Source: Crocinitomicaceae bacterium | GTDB lineage: Bacteria > Bacteroidota > Bacteroidia > Flavobacteriales_D > Crocinitomicaceae | Reading direction: 5' to 3' | NCBI GenBank assembly: GCA_022447665.1 | Contig: JAKVAQ010000004.1 | Location: 31,091 to 95,090, forward strand | DNA length: 64,000 nucleotides | Part shown: positions 54,081 through 63,473 of the stretch, piece after piece | How the letters are laid out: each line of letters opens with the position of its first letter | How positions within the stretch are numbered: the stretch's first letter is position 1 | The notes under the pieces: generated by a model | What the model was told of the DNA's origin: nothing | What the model saw: only the letters and a program-made list of their open reading frames with translations | Databases searched by the model: none | Position numbers and translations under genes: made by a program

Positions 54081-55832
54081 TTGAAAGGGCTAAGCAACAT
54101 ATTGTATATAATTGCTGCTGCCCTTTTTTTTAATTCCTGTAGCCAAGAGCAACACCCGTTAAACGGTAAGTGGGTTGAAGAAGGCAATAGTCTTGAAACC
54201 AATTACGTTATTTTTGACTCAAAGGCTGAATCTCGAACTTTCGTTTCTACCGTTAGTTTTGATCAAGAAACGAAAGGAACTTGGAAAGTTGTTAATACCC
54301 AAGTCGAATTTACCTACATAGAAAGTGATACCATTATTGGGGATTCTATTACAGTTGCCAATTCCAACGACAGCGAAACTTCAACGATAACAATTTGGGA
54401 AAACGATGCACCAGTATCGATAATTTCAGATGAAGGAGCGAATCCTGTTCCTGAAATCAAGTTTCTCGATTATACGCTCAACAGCAATCAATTGACTTTG
54501 AATGGCCAATCATTTCTTAGGCAAACACCCCCAGAACGATCAATTTCATTCTTGTCAATTCTGCGAGGACTCGGAGGAATGGGCTTCCTAATATTTTTAG
54601 CCTGGTTCTTCTCTAAGGATCGTAAAAACATCAACTGGACTCTTGTTGGAAAAGGTCTTGCGCTACAAATTATTATTGCGTTGTTGGTACTAAAAGTCCC
54701 TTTTGTAGAAGGGATATTTGACTTTATTAGTCGGGGCTTTGTTAAAGTAATAGGCTTTACCGATGCTGGGATAGATTTTCTATTCGGTCAAATGGGTATA
54801 GGGACCGTTCAAGGTCCCCTTATCACTTTCGCAGTTAAGGTACTTCCTACAATAATATTCTTTTCAGCCTTAGTGAGCTTATTTTATTACTGGGATGTTC
54901 TACAAAAGATTGTATATGTATTCGCATGGATTATGAAAAAATTTATGCGCTTATCAGGTGCAGAAAGCTTAGCCGCTGCTGGAAATGTATTCCTCGGACA
55001 GACAGAAGCGCCACTTCTCGTGAAACCCTATCTCGGAAAAATGACGAAATCTGAGATTATGTGTTTGATGACCGGAGGAATGGCTACTATTGCTGGGGGA
55101 GTACTAGCAGCCTATGTAGGTTTCTTAGGAGGTGACGACCCAATACAACAAGCCTTTTTTGCGAAGCATTTATTGACTGCTTCAATAATTTCCGCACCTG
55201 CGGCAATTATTGCTGCCAAAATTCTAGTTCCTGAGACGGAGAAAATTAATGAAGATCTAAGTATATCTAAAGAAAAGATTGGTACTAACGCTTTAGAAGC
55301 TATTTCAAATGGTACTACAGATGGATTGAGACTCGCCGTGAATGTTGGTGCTATGCTTCTTGTTTTTATAGCTCTTATGGCATTTGGTAATTATGCCTTA
55401 AATATGGTTGGTAAGATTGGAGGCATAAACGATTTTATCGCAGCCAATACTAACTATCCTGGACTCTCATTTGAATTTATTCTAGGATACATTGGAAGAC
55501 CTATAGTATGGCTTCTAGGTGTTAACTGGGCTGACTCAATTTATGTAGGCGAACTTCTTGGCACCAAGACTGTCATTAATGAGTTTATCGGATACCAAAA
55601 GTTAGGCGCGATGAATAGTGCGGGTGTTTTTACTTCTGAGAAGTCTTTAATTATGAGCACTTATATGTTATGCGGATTCGCGAATTTTGCCTCAATTGGT
55701 ATTCAAATCGGAGGTATTGGGTCATTAGTACCTGGTAGAAAAGGACTGCTCTCAAAACTAGGAATGCGTTCATTAATAGGAGGAACAGTGGCTTGCCTAA
55801 TGACAGCAGCTATTGTAGGTATGCTATACTAA
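54081..55832 (+). CDS. CNT-family nucleoside transporter with lipoprotein-like N-terminal domain
   Basis: A 583-residue protein with a TTG start at 54081; the stop TAA at 54069-54071 in this frame leaves no room for an upstream ATG. Residues 1-20 are a lipoprotein-type signal (IIAAALFFNSC). Residues 21-150 are a beta-rich, lipocalin-like soluble domain (NGKWVEEGNSLETNYVIFDS). From about 165 the CNT transporter begins, with SGAESLAAAGNVFLGQTEAPLL, the nucleoside-binding GQTEAP motif, GGMATIAGGVLAAYVG, and ANFASIGIQIGGIGSL. It imports nucleosides with sodium or protons. The N-terminal part would lie in the periplasm. It may be co-transcribed with the DUF151 gene. Confidence 0.9.
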   Translation: MKGLSNILYIIAAALFFNSCSQEQHPLNGKWVEEGNSLETNYVIFDSKAESRTFVSTVSFDQETKGTWKVVNTQVEFTYIESDTIIGDSITVANSNDSETSTITIWENDAPVSIISDEGANPVPEIKFLDYTLNSNQLTLNGQSFLRQTPPERSISFLSILRGLGGMGFLIFLAWFFSKDRKNINWTLVGKGLALQIIIALLVLKVPFVEGIFDFISRGFVKVIGFTDAGIDFLFGQMGIGTVQGPLITFAVKVLPTIIFFSALVSLFYYWDVLQKIVYVFAWIMKKFMRLSGAESLAAAGNVFLGQTEAPLLVKPYLGKMTKSEIMCLMTGGMATIAGGVLAAYVGFLGGDDPIQQAFFAKHLLTASIISAPAAIIAAKILVPETEKINEDLSISKEKIGTNALEAISNGTTDGLRLAVNVGAMLLVFIALMAFGNYALNMVGKIGGINDFIAANTNYPGLSFEFILGYIGRPIVWLLGVNWADSIYVGELLGTKTVINEFIGYQKLGAMNSAGVFTSEKSLIMSTYMLCGFANFASIGIQIGGIGSLVPGRKGLLSKLGMRSLIGGTVACLMTAAIVGMLY

Positions 55833-56242
55833 TTTCCCAAAATGAACCACCATATCAGGTAACGACCAAAAACCCCTAGAAAAATAAAAATCGATAGCCT
55901 CCAAAAATTAATCCTTAAATAACCAAAAATCAAAATCATAGGCTCGCCTATAAAGGGAACCCAACCTAGTAAACCCAACAATACACCGTATTTCCTTATT
56001 CTACTCTCCCAAACCTCAATTTTATTAGGAATCCTATCCCTTTTAGATCTAATAAAATATCCTATCCAGTAATTCGTTAAGGTTCCTAGAAAATTGCCTG
56101 CCGTTGCCGCAATGAGCGCCAAAATCGAAGGATAGTCAGCTATGAGCGCAGTAGCAAAAAGTGCATCAGATGAGAAAGGAACAATCGTAGCTGACAAAAA
56201 GCAGCCTATGAATAATCCTAATATGCCCAATTCAACTAACAC
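55829..56242 (-). CDS. small YqaA/DedA-like membrane protein
   Basis: A 137-residue protein with a GTG start at 56242, about four hydrophobic segments and the sequence LLGLLGWVPFIGEPMILIFG, where G-x-x-P-F-I/G fits the VTT/DedA-type re-entrant loop of YqaA proteins. Function in lipid flipping or membrane homeostasis is known only for relatives. The short length matches YqaA members (about 140). It lies just after the metK terminator and its 3' end overlaps the nucleoside transporter stop by 4 bases. Confidence 0.82.
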   Translation of the reverse strand: MLVELGILGLFIGCFLSATIVPFSSDALFATALIADYPSILALIAATAGNFLGTLTNYWIGYFIRSKRDRIPNKIEVWESRIRKYGVLLGLLGWVPFIGEPMILIFGYLRINFWRLSIFIFLGVFGRYLIWWFILGN

Positions 56243-56257
56243 GTCAAATAACTGTAA

Positions 56258-56288
56258 ACAAAAAAACCTTGGCTATACACCAAGGTTT
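56258..56288 (-). terminator. Rho-independent terminator of metK
   Basis: On the minus strand AAACCTTGG (56288-56280), a 7-base loop and CCAAGGTTT (56272-56264), a perfect 9-base stem, followed by a run of T residues (to about 56260). It is 22 bases after the metK stop and 16-22 bases before the GTG of the YqaA-like gene. Confidence 0.85.
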
Positions 56289-56310
56289 CCTTATTCTTTA
56301 TGTGGTTATA

Positions 56311-57564
56311 TTATAATCCAAATCCAGCTTTTACTTGATCTACGTAATCTAGTTTCTCCCAAGTAAATGTCTCAACTTCAACTTCTGCTGATTGTCCAGC
56401 ATTACTGAAGGAGATAGTTTTCTTTTCAGGAGTTCTACCCATGTGTCCATAAGCAGCCGTTTCTGAATAAATTGGACTTCTTAATTTAAGTCTATTCTCG
56501 ATCGCAGCAGGACGCATATCAAAAATTTCAGAAATTTTATTTGCTATCTCTCCATCAGTCATATCAACTTTTGCAGTACCATAAGTATCGACGAAAATAC
56601 CCATTGGTTCTACTACACCAATAGCGTAAGACACTTGAACAAGAATTTCATCAGCTACACCAGCCGCTACAACGTTTTTCGCAATATGACGAGTTGCATA
56701 AGCAGCAGAACGGTCAACTTTCGATGGATCTTTCCCTGAGAAAGCACCTCCACCATGAGCTCCTTTACCACCATAGGTATCAACAATAATCTTACGACCC
56801 GTTAAACCTGTATCTCCATGAGGCCCACCAATTACGAATTTACCTGTTGGGTTGATGTGGTATGTAATGTCATCCGTAAATAATGCCTGTATCTTAGCTG
56901 GTAATTTCGCCTTAACACGTGGAATCAATATATCCTTAATATCAGATTTAATCTTGCTTAGCATCTCTTCATCGGATGACGAAAAATCATCATGTTGCGT
57001 AGATACAACAATTGCATCAATTCTTTGAGGTACATTATCATCTGAATACTCAATAGTAACCTGCGCTTTGGCATCTGGACGCAAGTACTTCATCTCATTC
57101 ATTTCTCTTCTTAAATCCGCAAGTTCTTGCAAGATTCTGTGAGATAAATCTAATGCCAACGGCATGTAGTTCTCAGTTTCAACAGTGGCATAACCAAACA
57201 TCATTCCTTGGTCTCCTGCTCCCTGCTCCATTGGATCCTCTCTATCTACACCTCTATTAATATCATCACTTTGTTCGTGAATGGCAGAAATTACAGCACA
57301 AGATTTAGCATCGAATTGGTATTCTGATTTAGTATAACCAATTTTCTCAATCGTATCTCTTGCAATCTGCTGAACATCAAGGTATGCACTCGATTTCACC
57401 TCTCCAGCTAAAGTAACTAACCCAGTGGTAACAAGTGTTTCACAAGCTACTTTTGAGCTTGGATCAAACGCCATAAAATGATCAATTAATGCATCAGAAA
57501 TTTGATCTGCAACCTTATCTGGATGCCCTTCTGAAACCGATTCGGATGTAAATAAATATGCCAT
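56311..57564 (-). CDS. metK: S-adenosylmethionine synthetase
   Basis: A 417-residue enzyme making S-adenosylmethionine from ATP and methionine. Signatures: [27 protein letters not shown] and [20 protein letters not shown], with the phosphate-binding [19 protein letters not shown]. All catalytic residues of the family are present and the length is typical for Bacteroidota. It is monocistronic with a -7 box upstream and a strong terminator downstream. Confidence 0.96.
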   Translation of the reverse strand: MAYLFTSESVSEGHPDKVADQISDALIDHFMAFDPSSKVACETLVTTGLVTLAGEVKSSAYLDVQQIARDTIEKIGYTKSEYQFDAKSCAVISAIHEQSDDINRGVDREDPMEQGAGDQGMMFGYATVETENYMPLALDLSHRILQELADLRREMNEMKYLRPDAKAQVTIEYSDDNVPQRIDAIVVSTQHDDFSSSDEEMLSKIKSDIKDILIPRVKAKLPAKIQALFTDDITYHINPTGKFVIGGPHGDTGLTGRKIIVDTYGGKGAHGGGAFSGKDPSKVDRSAAYATRHIAKNVVAAGVADEILVQVSYAIGVVEPMGIFVDTYGTAKVDMTDGEIANKISEIFDMRPAAIENRLKLRSPIYSETAAYGHMGRTPEKKTISFSNAGQSAEVEVETFTWEKLDYVDQVKAGFGL

Positions 57565-57586
57565 ATCTTAATTAAATTTTGAAGCG

Positions 57587-57594
57587 CAAAAGTA
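57587..57594 (-). promoter_or_regulatory. -7 box of the metK promoter
   Basis: TACTTTTG on the minus strand, exact TAnnTTTG, 22 bases before the metK ATG; no -33 TTG at standard spacing. No SAM riboswitch-like leader is possible in so short a 5' region. Confidence 0.4.
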
Positions 57595-57623
57595 AACAAT
57601 AAATTCTTCGTTTCTACGAATCC

Positions 57624-58280
57624 CTATGAAATGAGACCGTTTTTAAAAGCAAAACGAATTAAACCAGCTACGTTATTCACCTCTAGTTTTTTCATAAGAT
57701 TAGTCCTATGTGTATCAACTGTGCGATGACTTATATGTAATTCTTCTCCAATTTCTTTATTCGTATGACCCTCAGCAATAGCTTTCAATATTTCGATTTC
57801 ACGATCGGTCAGTTCAGTTAGGAATCCGTTTTCACTGCTCTTATATCCGGAAACCCCAGAAATATTCCTATCGAGTAAAGCCAGTGTAATATCCTCTGAG
57901 AAATACTTCTTTCCTGAACGAACTACCGAAATTGCCGAGAGCACTTCTTCTTGACTCGAATTTTTAAGTAAATAACCATCGACACCTCTTTCTAAAAGTT
58001 TCTTTATCAAACCTTTTTCTTGGTGCATTGAAATAATTAGGACTTTAATCTCTGGATGAGTTTTCTTTATTTCCTCACTAGCCTGAATTCCAGAAACCCT
58101 TGGCATTTCGATATCCATAAGAATGATATCTGGATTCAAAATATCTGCATAGCGAATGGCGTCTTCACCATTATTACATTCTCCTACAAATTCAAGGCTT
58201 TCATCTTTCGAAACGAAGGCCTTTAAACCATCAATGATAAGTTGGTGATCATCAACTATGAGCACACGTGACTTTTCCAT
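57624..58280 (-). CDS. NarL/FixJ-type response regulator
   Basis: A 218-residue regulator. The receiver domain (1-120) has the acidic pair in IVDDHQL, the phospho-acceptor Asp in IILMDIEMP and the Lys in LLKNSSQEE. The LuxR-type DNA-binding domain (about 150-215) has LTDREIEILKAIAEGHTNKE and ISHRTVDTHRTNLMKKL. No histidine kinase gene is adjacent, so the partner is unknown. A -7 box lies 18 bases upstream. Monocistronic, between metK and panC. Confidence 0.93.
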   Translation of the reverse strand: MEKSRVLIVDDHQLIIDGLKAFVSKDESLEFVGECNNGEDAIRYADILNPDIILMDIEMPRVSGIQASEEIKKTHPEIKVLIISMHQEKGLIKKLLERGVDGYLLKNSSQEEVLSAISVVRSGKKYFSEDITLALLDRNISGVSGYKSSENGFLTELTDREIEILKAIAEGHTNKEIGEELHISHRTVDTHRTNLMKKLEVNNVAGLIRFAFKNGLIS

Positions 58281-58298
58281 AATAGCAAGCTGTTAAAC

Positions 58299-58306
58299 CA
58301 AAGATA
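58299..58306 (-). promoter_or_regulatory. -7 box before the response regulator gene
   Basis: TATCTTTG on the minus strand, exact TAnnTTTG, 18 bases before the ATG at 58280; no TTG at standard spacing. Confidence 0.4.
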
Positions 58307-58397
58307 GTTGAATAATCGAAAATTTCTTTTGTAGGATGAGATAACTTGTTGAAAAACCTGAATGACAAGGTATTAAATTGAAAACCGCAAAGCATTA

Positions 58398-59249
58398 TTA
58401 ATAATTTAACGGCATATTATCAATTAACCTAACATCGCCACAATATGCTGCAACACAACAAGTGATTTTAGAGTTTTTTGATTGAGGAAACCTTAAAGTA
58501 ACATCATCCACAATTGATATGTACTCTAGTCTCAATTTACCATTATCAATCCTTTTTCGTCCTTCTTCCTCTAATTCATCGATTGTTAGATTATCAAAAA
58601 CACTTCGCAAATAACATAAGGTTTGATTAAGTGTCAAGGCATGCTTTAATTGCTCAGCATTCAACAATTGATTTCTACTACTCAACGCGAGACCATCATT
58701 ATTTCTTTTCGTTGGAACCACTTCAATATCAACCTTAATGCCTTTATATTTCACCATTTGCTTTATTATCGCTACCTGTTGAAAATCTTTACGGCCAAAG
58801 AAGGCTAGGTCAGGCTGAACAATCTGAAAAAAGCGCTCTACTACCATTGCTACACCCCTAAAGTGACCAGGCCTGTAAAGACCTTCCATCACTTCATCAA
58901 TTCCTTCAAAATCTATTTCGTAATCCTCAGATGAATATTCACTCGTATAAATTTCTTCTACTTCGGGCAGAAAAAGTATGTTGCAGCCATTTTCTTCCAA
59001 GAGTTTTTGATCTTTTTCAACCGAACTTGGATAGGTTTTTAGGTCATTTTGGTTATTAAACTGTGTTGGATTGACAAAAATACTAGCTACGATTAAGTCC
59101 GATTTTTCTACCGCATTCTGTATGAGGCTCATATGCCCTTCATGAAGGGCACCCATTGTTGGGACGAAACCTAATATACTGTTAACGTGATTTTTACGAT
59201 AATTTGCTAAATAGTTCTGAAGCGCTACTACACGCGTGAAAATTTCCAT
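58398..59249 (-). CDS. panC: pantothenate synthetase
   Basis: A 283-residue enzyme joining pantoate and beta-alanine to form pantothenate. Motifs: FVPTMGALHEGHMSLI (HxGH nucleotidyltransferase signature), SIFVNPTQFN, FFGRKDFQQVAIIK and GLALSSRNQLL. The start was set at ATG 59249: the longer reading from 59285 begins inside the -7 box of the promoter and adds a segment outside the family. The panD gene often found next to panC in flavobacteria is absent here; a response regulator follows instead. Confidence 0.94.
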   Translation of the reverse strand: MEIFTRVVALQNYLANYRKNHVNSILGFVPTMGALHEGHMSLIQNAVEKSDLIVASIFVNPTQFNNQNDLKTYPSSVEKDQKLLEENGCNILFLPEVEEIYTSEYSSEDYEIDFEGIDEVMEGLYRPGHFRGVAMVVERFFQIVQPDLAFFGRKDFQQVAIIKQMVKYKGIKVDIEVVPTKRNNDGLALSSRNQLLNAEQLKHALTLNQTLCYLRSVFDNLTIDELEEEGRKRIDNGKLRLEYISIVDDVTLRFPQSKNSKITCCVAAYCGDVRLIDNMPLNY

Positions 59250-59282
59250 TAAATCCAGTGATTTAGAGACTTGGGCAACCAA

Positions 59283-59290
59283 CAAAACTA
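59283..59290 (-). promoter_or_regulatory. -7 box of the panC promoter
   Basis: TAGTTTTG on the minus strand, exact TAnnTTTG, 33 bases before the panC ATG at 59249. It lies back to back with the promoter of the divergent GlgA-like gene. Confidence 0.45.
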
Positions 59291-59300
59291 TTGATTGAAA

Positions 59301-59331
59301 TTGACTTTCTGCCTTTTTTTCGGTAAATTTG
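59301..59331 (+). promoter_or_regulatory. promoter of the GlgA-like/DUF4270/glmS unit
   Basis: TTG (59301-59303), a 20-base spacer and TAAATTTG (59324-59331), an exact Bacteroidota promoter match. The ATG at 59355 follows by 23 bases, ruling out the longer reading from 59295. Confidence 0.65.
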
Positions 59332-59354
59332 TGAAAAATTGTCTTATAAACTTT

Positions 59355-60179
59355 ATGGAAAAGAAACGAATTCTGTACATCTCACAAGAGATAGTACCTT
59401 TCTCCCCTCAAACAGACATTTCAAGTATTTCAAGAAAATTACCTCAGGTTATTCAGGAAGCTGGAAAAGAAATTCGGGCATTTATGCCGCGATTTGGAAC
59501 GATAAACGAAAGAAGGCATCAGCTCCACGAGGTGATTCGTCTTTCAGGGATGAACTTAATTATTAATGATGTTGATCATCCTTTAATCATCAAAGTGGCT
59601 TCTGTACCACAAGCCAAAATTCAAGTTTATTTTATTGATAATGAAGATTTCTTTAAACGCAAAGCAACACTGCAAGATGCGAATGGAGAATATTTCGACG
59701 ATAATGATGAGCGCTCAATGTTCTTTGGACGTGGGGTTCTAGAAACAGTGAAAAAACTAGGTTGGAAACCAGATGTGATTCACTGTCATGGATGGATGAC
59801 TGCTTTGGTTCCGTTATATATCAAGAAACTATACAACAACGATCCACATTTTGCAGAAACACAAGTTGTTTACTCTGTATACGAAGACGCATTTAACAAA
59901 AATTGGGACAAGAACTTCGTGAATAAGCTTAAATTTGATGGCTTTAACGATGAAGATCTTGAAGGACTAGAAGATGTTGATTTTGTTGCATTAAACAAGT
60001 TAGCTATTCGTGAGGCAGATGGAGTAGTTCAAGGTTCAGAGGAAATTGATAGTGACTTAAGTAAATTTATTTCAGAAACTGAAGTTCCTAGTCTTGAATA
60101 CTATAGTGAAGATTCTCTCGTTAAGCCTATGGATGAGTTTTATGATTCCATAATCGAAGAAGCACTAGTTGAAAAATGA
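59355..60179 (+). CDS. short glycogen/starch synthase-like protein (GT5 N-terminal domain only)
   Basis: A 274-residue protein holding only the N-terminal Rossmann-like half of glycogen synthase. It opens MEKKRILYISQEIVPF and contains FMPRFGTINERRHQLHEVIR, YFIDNEDFFKRKA and a CHGWMTALVPLYIKK segment. The C-terminal GT1-type domain that completes the ADP-glucose site is missing, and no remnant follows: the DUF4270 gene starts at the stop (ATGA overlap). This short form is conserved in Bacteroidota, so it is not a truncation, and it probably does not act as a classical glycogen synthase. The KxGGL nucleotide-binding motif of GlgA is not seen at the N-terminus. Confidence 0.85.
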   Translation: MEKKRILYISQEIVPFSPQTDISSISRKLPQVIQEAGKEIRAFMPRFGTINERRHQLHEVIRLSGMNLIINDVDHPLIIKVASVPQAKIQVYFIDNEDFFKRKATLQDANGEYFDDNDERSMFFGRGVLETVKKLGWKPDVIHCHGWMTALVPLYIKKLYNNDPHFAETQVVYSVYEDAFNKNWDKNFVNKLKFDGFNDEDLEGLEDVDFVALNKLAIREADGVVQGSEEIDSDLSKFISETEVPSLEYYSEDSLVKPMDEFYDSIIEEALVEK

Positions 60180-61540
60180 TAAAAGGAATAAATTCGAAAA
60201 AAATAACTAGGCGGAAGGTTGCAAAACTTTCCGCTCTTTTTTTACTTCTAAGCTTAAGTACTTGGTCGTGTAAAAAAGATAAGTCAAACCTAGGAGATTC
60301 ACTGCAGTCCGAATCCTTGTCTACCGGCGTTACGGACACCTTTACAATTCTAACATATTCCGAAGAGATTGATAGTATGCCAAGTGATGAAACACAAACG
60401 AGCATGCTTGGTACTTACAACGATCCTGAACTCGGTATGGTTGATTGCGGTATCGTTACTCAACTAAGACTAAGTTCAGCTAGTCCAGCTCTAGGAACTT
60501 CCGCAACTACAATTGTGGATAGCGTTGTCTTAGCACTTCGATATACTGGACTCAACTTTTATGCGAATTGGGATGACGTCACATTAGAAGTTCTTGAAAT
60601 AACGGATGATTTGGTGCGTAACAACCAAGAATATTACACTTTTGATATTCCTAATACTACCGGTAGTAATTTAATTTTAGCCGGAACAGAGACTATGACT
60701 CCAGATCCAATTTCTGATGTTGTTGTCGGAACTGATACTTTAGACCCTCAATTAAGAATTCATTTGGATCCAAGTGTTGGAATGCAGATGGTAGCGCTAA
60801 ACGAATCAGGTGATATGGGCTCTGATGAGGCTTTTGTTTCTGCTTTCAAAGGCCTGTATATAAAAGCGAATATGCCGGGATTAGTTCCTGGACAAGGTAC
60901 TGTACTCTACTTTTCATTGGAGAATGTTTTCTCAGAAATGGTGATGTATTTTCATACCGATTCAGATCCTACAGTGCAAGAATACCCTTTCTTGATTAAT
61001 ACTAATGCCGCACGATATAATGTAGTTGAATATGATAGAACTGGCACCGATTTACAAATTGCTCTGGACAATCCAGATGTAGTGCAAGAAAAGTTCTACA
61101 TGCAAGGAAGTTCTGTAAGAGGGTTAATTCAATTCCCTCACTTGATGAATTTCAATTATGACTCGACAGGAGCTTATAAACCTAAAATTATAAATTCAGC
61201 TCAATTAATATTGCCTATTCAAGATTTTGAGGCCGATGGGTTTGATCCCGCAACCAGCTTATTTCTTGCACGTGTTGTCGATAATAAACTATCAACATTT
61301 ACACTTGATTATTTTGGATCTGCTATTAATACTGAAAACTACGACCAAGAGAACAAGTGCTATACTTTTACAATGACACGAGAGATTCAAAACGTACTTA
61401 ACGGTAGCGTAGAGAATTTAGGTTATCGTGTATATTCTCCAAGTTTCTTTGCTTCAAGCGTAGAAAGAATTATATTTAATGGGCCTGGCTCCAATTTTAA
61501 AGAAGTGCCTCGCTTAGTAATTAACTATACAGAATACTAA
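60176..61540 (+). CDS. DUF4270 family lipoprotein
   Basis: A 454-residue Bacteroidota-specific protein. The N-terminus has a basic, then hydrophobic signal (KLSALFLLLSLSTWSCKKDK) with a lipobox ending at Cys32, so it is a lipoprotein. The mature part begins with the DUF4270 pattern (LLGTYNDPELG-like, here MLGTYNDPELGMVDCGIVTQ) and is beta-rich to its end. No function is established for DUF4270. It is coupled to the GlgA-like gene (ATGA) and precedes glmS by 3 bases, an order I recall as conserved in flavobacteria. Confidence 0.9.
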   Translation: MIKGINSKKITRRKVAKLSALFLLLSLSTWSCKKDKSNLGDSLQSESLSTGVTDTFTILTYSEEIDSMPSDETQTSMLGTYNDPELGMVDCGIVTQLRLSSASPALGTSATTIVDSVVLALRYTGLNFYANWDDVTLEVLEITDDLVRNNQEYYTFDIPNTTGSNLILAGTETMTPDPISDVVVGTDTLDPQLRIHLDPSVGMQMVALNESGDMGSDEAFVSAFKGLYIKANMPGLVPGQGTVLYFSLENVFSEMVMYFHTDSDPTVQEYPFLINTNAARYNVVEYDRTGTDLQIALDNPDVVQEKFYMQGSSVRGLIQFPHLMNFNYDSTGAYKPKIINSAQLILPIQDFEADGFDPATSLFLARVVDNKLSTFTLDYFGSAINTENYDQENKCYTFTMTREIQNVLNGSVENLGYRVYSPSFFASSVERIIFNGPGSNFKEVPRLVINYTEY

Positions 61541-61543
61541 TTT

Positions 61544-63391
61544 ATGTGCGGAATTGTTGGTTATATAGGAGATAAGAAAGCTTATCCTATCCTTATAAAA
61601 GGTCTTTCCCGTTTGGAATATCGTGGGTACGATAGTGCTGGAATTGCTCTTTTAGAAAACGTGGACAAAATAAATCTATATAAGAGAAAAGGGAAAGTTC
61701 AGGACCTTGTAGATTTTATTGGGGACGAATCAACAGTGGGAAATGTAGGAATTGGTCATACGCGTTGGGCAACACATGGTCCGCCTAACGACACAAACGC
61801 ACATCCGCATTACAGTGGGAATAGTCGTATTGCTCTGGTACATAATGGAATTATTGAAAACTATGACACCATTAAGGAAGCCTTGATCAAGAAAGGGCAC
61901 ACTTTTACTAGTGATACGGATACAGAAGTTCTAGTGCATTTAATCGAAGATATTCAAGAAAACGGAGGAGTATCACTCGAAGAAGCGATTAGAATTGCTT
62001 TGAATGAAGTTCATGGCGCATACGCCATAGTGGTTATTTCAAAAGATGAGCCAGACAAAATTATTGGTGCAAAAAAGAGTAGCCCATTGGTTGTTGGATT
62101 AGGTGAAGATGAGTACTACTTTGCCTCTGATGCAACGCCTATCGTAGAATATACTAAAAACGTTGTTTATTTAGAGGATCAACAAATCGCTATTGTAGAT
62201 CGTAAAAACGGACTACGAATTATAAGCACAAGTAATAAGGAAGTTAGTCCATATGTTCAAGAACTTGAAATGGAACTTGAAGTTCTTGAAAAAGGAGGCT
62301 ACGATCACTTTATGCTTAAGGAGATTTATGAGCAACCTCGCGCAATTAAAGACAGTTTAAGGGGACGACTTAATGCGAAAGAAGGTTGGGTGTCTCTTGG
62401 AGGTATTAAAGACTATGAAGATCAAATTGCGAAGGCAAACAGAATTATAATTATTGCCTGTGGAACTTCATGGCATGCAGGTTTGGTTGGTGAATATTAC
62501 ATTGAGGACTTGGCCCGTATTCCTGTTGAAGTTGAATACGCAAGTGAATTCAGATACCGCAATCCTATTATTAGAAAGGATGATGTAGTTATTGCAATTT
62601 CACAAAGTGGTGAGACAGCAGATACTATTGCAGCCCTGAACATGGCCAAAGAGCAAGGTGCTACAATTTTAGGAATTGTCAACGTGGTGGGTTCTACTAT
62701 ATCACGAATTACTGATGCTGGAACCTACACACATGCAGGTCCTGAAATTGGAGTTGCTTCAACAAAAGCCTTTACCACTCAGGTTTCTTTATTGGCAATG
62801 ATGGCGTTAATGATTGGTAAGAAAAGAGGAACTATCGAAGATGAGAGATTCCAGAGACTTATTGAAGAGATGGAAATGCTTCCTACCAAGTTAGAAGGCC
62901 TCATTGAAAAGAGTAATGAATTCTGCATTACAATTGCTGAGAAATACAAAGATGCAAGCAATGCGTTATTCTTAGGTAGAGGAAATAACTTCCCTATTGC
63001 TCTTGAAGGTGCATTAAAGCTGAAAGAGATTTCTTACATCCATGCTGAGGGTTATCCTGCAGCTGAAATGAAGCACGGACCTATTGCATTAATCGATGAA
63101 GAAATGCCAATCTTCGTAATTGCAACCCAAGGAGCAAACTACGAAAAAGTAGTAAGTAATATTCAAGAAGTAAAAGCAAGAAAAGGAAAAGTGATTGCTA
63201 TAATAACGAAGGGTGATACTACCGTGAAAGAATTAGCAGATGATTATATTAAGATTCCTGACGCTGATGACTTTGTAGTTCCAATATTGGCTACAATTCC
63301 TTTTCAATTAATGTCATATCATATTGCTGTTATGCGTAATTGTAATGTAGATCAGCCTAGAAATTTAGCAAAATCAGTTACTGTAGAGTAG
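61544..63391 (+). CDS. glmS: glucosamine--fructose-6-phosphate aminotransferase (isomerizing)
   Basis: A 615-residue enzyme making glucosamine-6-phosphate from fructose-6-phosphate and glutamine, the entry to amino-sugar synthesis. The Cys2 nucleophile lies in MCGIVGYIG, the glutaminase domain continues with RLEYRGYDSAGIA and HTRWATHGPP, and two SIS sugar-isomerase domains follow (ACGTSWHAGLVGEYY, AISQSGETADTIAAL, LGRGNNFPIALEGALKLKEI). The C-terminal NQPRNLAKSVTVE-like end is normal. No glmS ribozyme is expected or seen in the 3-base gap. Confidence 0.96.
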   Translation: MCGIVGYIGDKKAYPILIKGLSRLEYRGYDSAGIALLENVDKINLYKRKGKVQDLVDFIGDESTVGNVGIGHTRWATHGPPNDTNAHPHYSGNSRIALVHNGIIENYDTIKEALIKKGHTFTSDTDTEVLVHLIEDIQENGGVSLEEAIRIALNEVHGAYAIVVISKDEPDKIIGAKKSSPLVVGLGEDEYYFASDATPIVEYTKNVVYLEDQQIAIVDRKNGLRIISTSNKEVSPYVQELEMELEVLEKGGYDHFMLKEIYEQPRAIKDSLRGRLNAKEGWVSLGGIKDYEDQIAKANRIIIIACGTSWHAGLVGEYYIEDLARIPVEVEYASEFRYRNPIIRKDDVVIAISQSGETADTIAALNMAKEQGATILGIVNVVGSTISRITDAGTYTHAGPEIGVASTKAFTTQVSLLAMMALMIGKKRGTIEDERFQRLIEEMEMLPTKLEGLIEKSNEFCITIAEKYKDASNALFLGRGNNFPIALEGALKLKEISYIHAEGYPAAEMKHGPIALIDEEMPIFVIATQGANYEKVVSNIQEVKARKGKVIAIITKGDTTVKELADDYIKIPDADDFVVPILATIPFQLMSYHIAVMRNCNVDQPRNLAKSVTVE

Positions 63392-63473
63392 CATAGAAAC
63401 GAGTATTCTTTTAATTTGTATAAAACTCAGAAGTCAGCAACTAAAGCGGTATTTCAGTTGTTGAATTTAGTAC

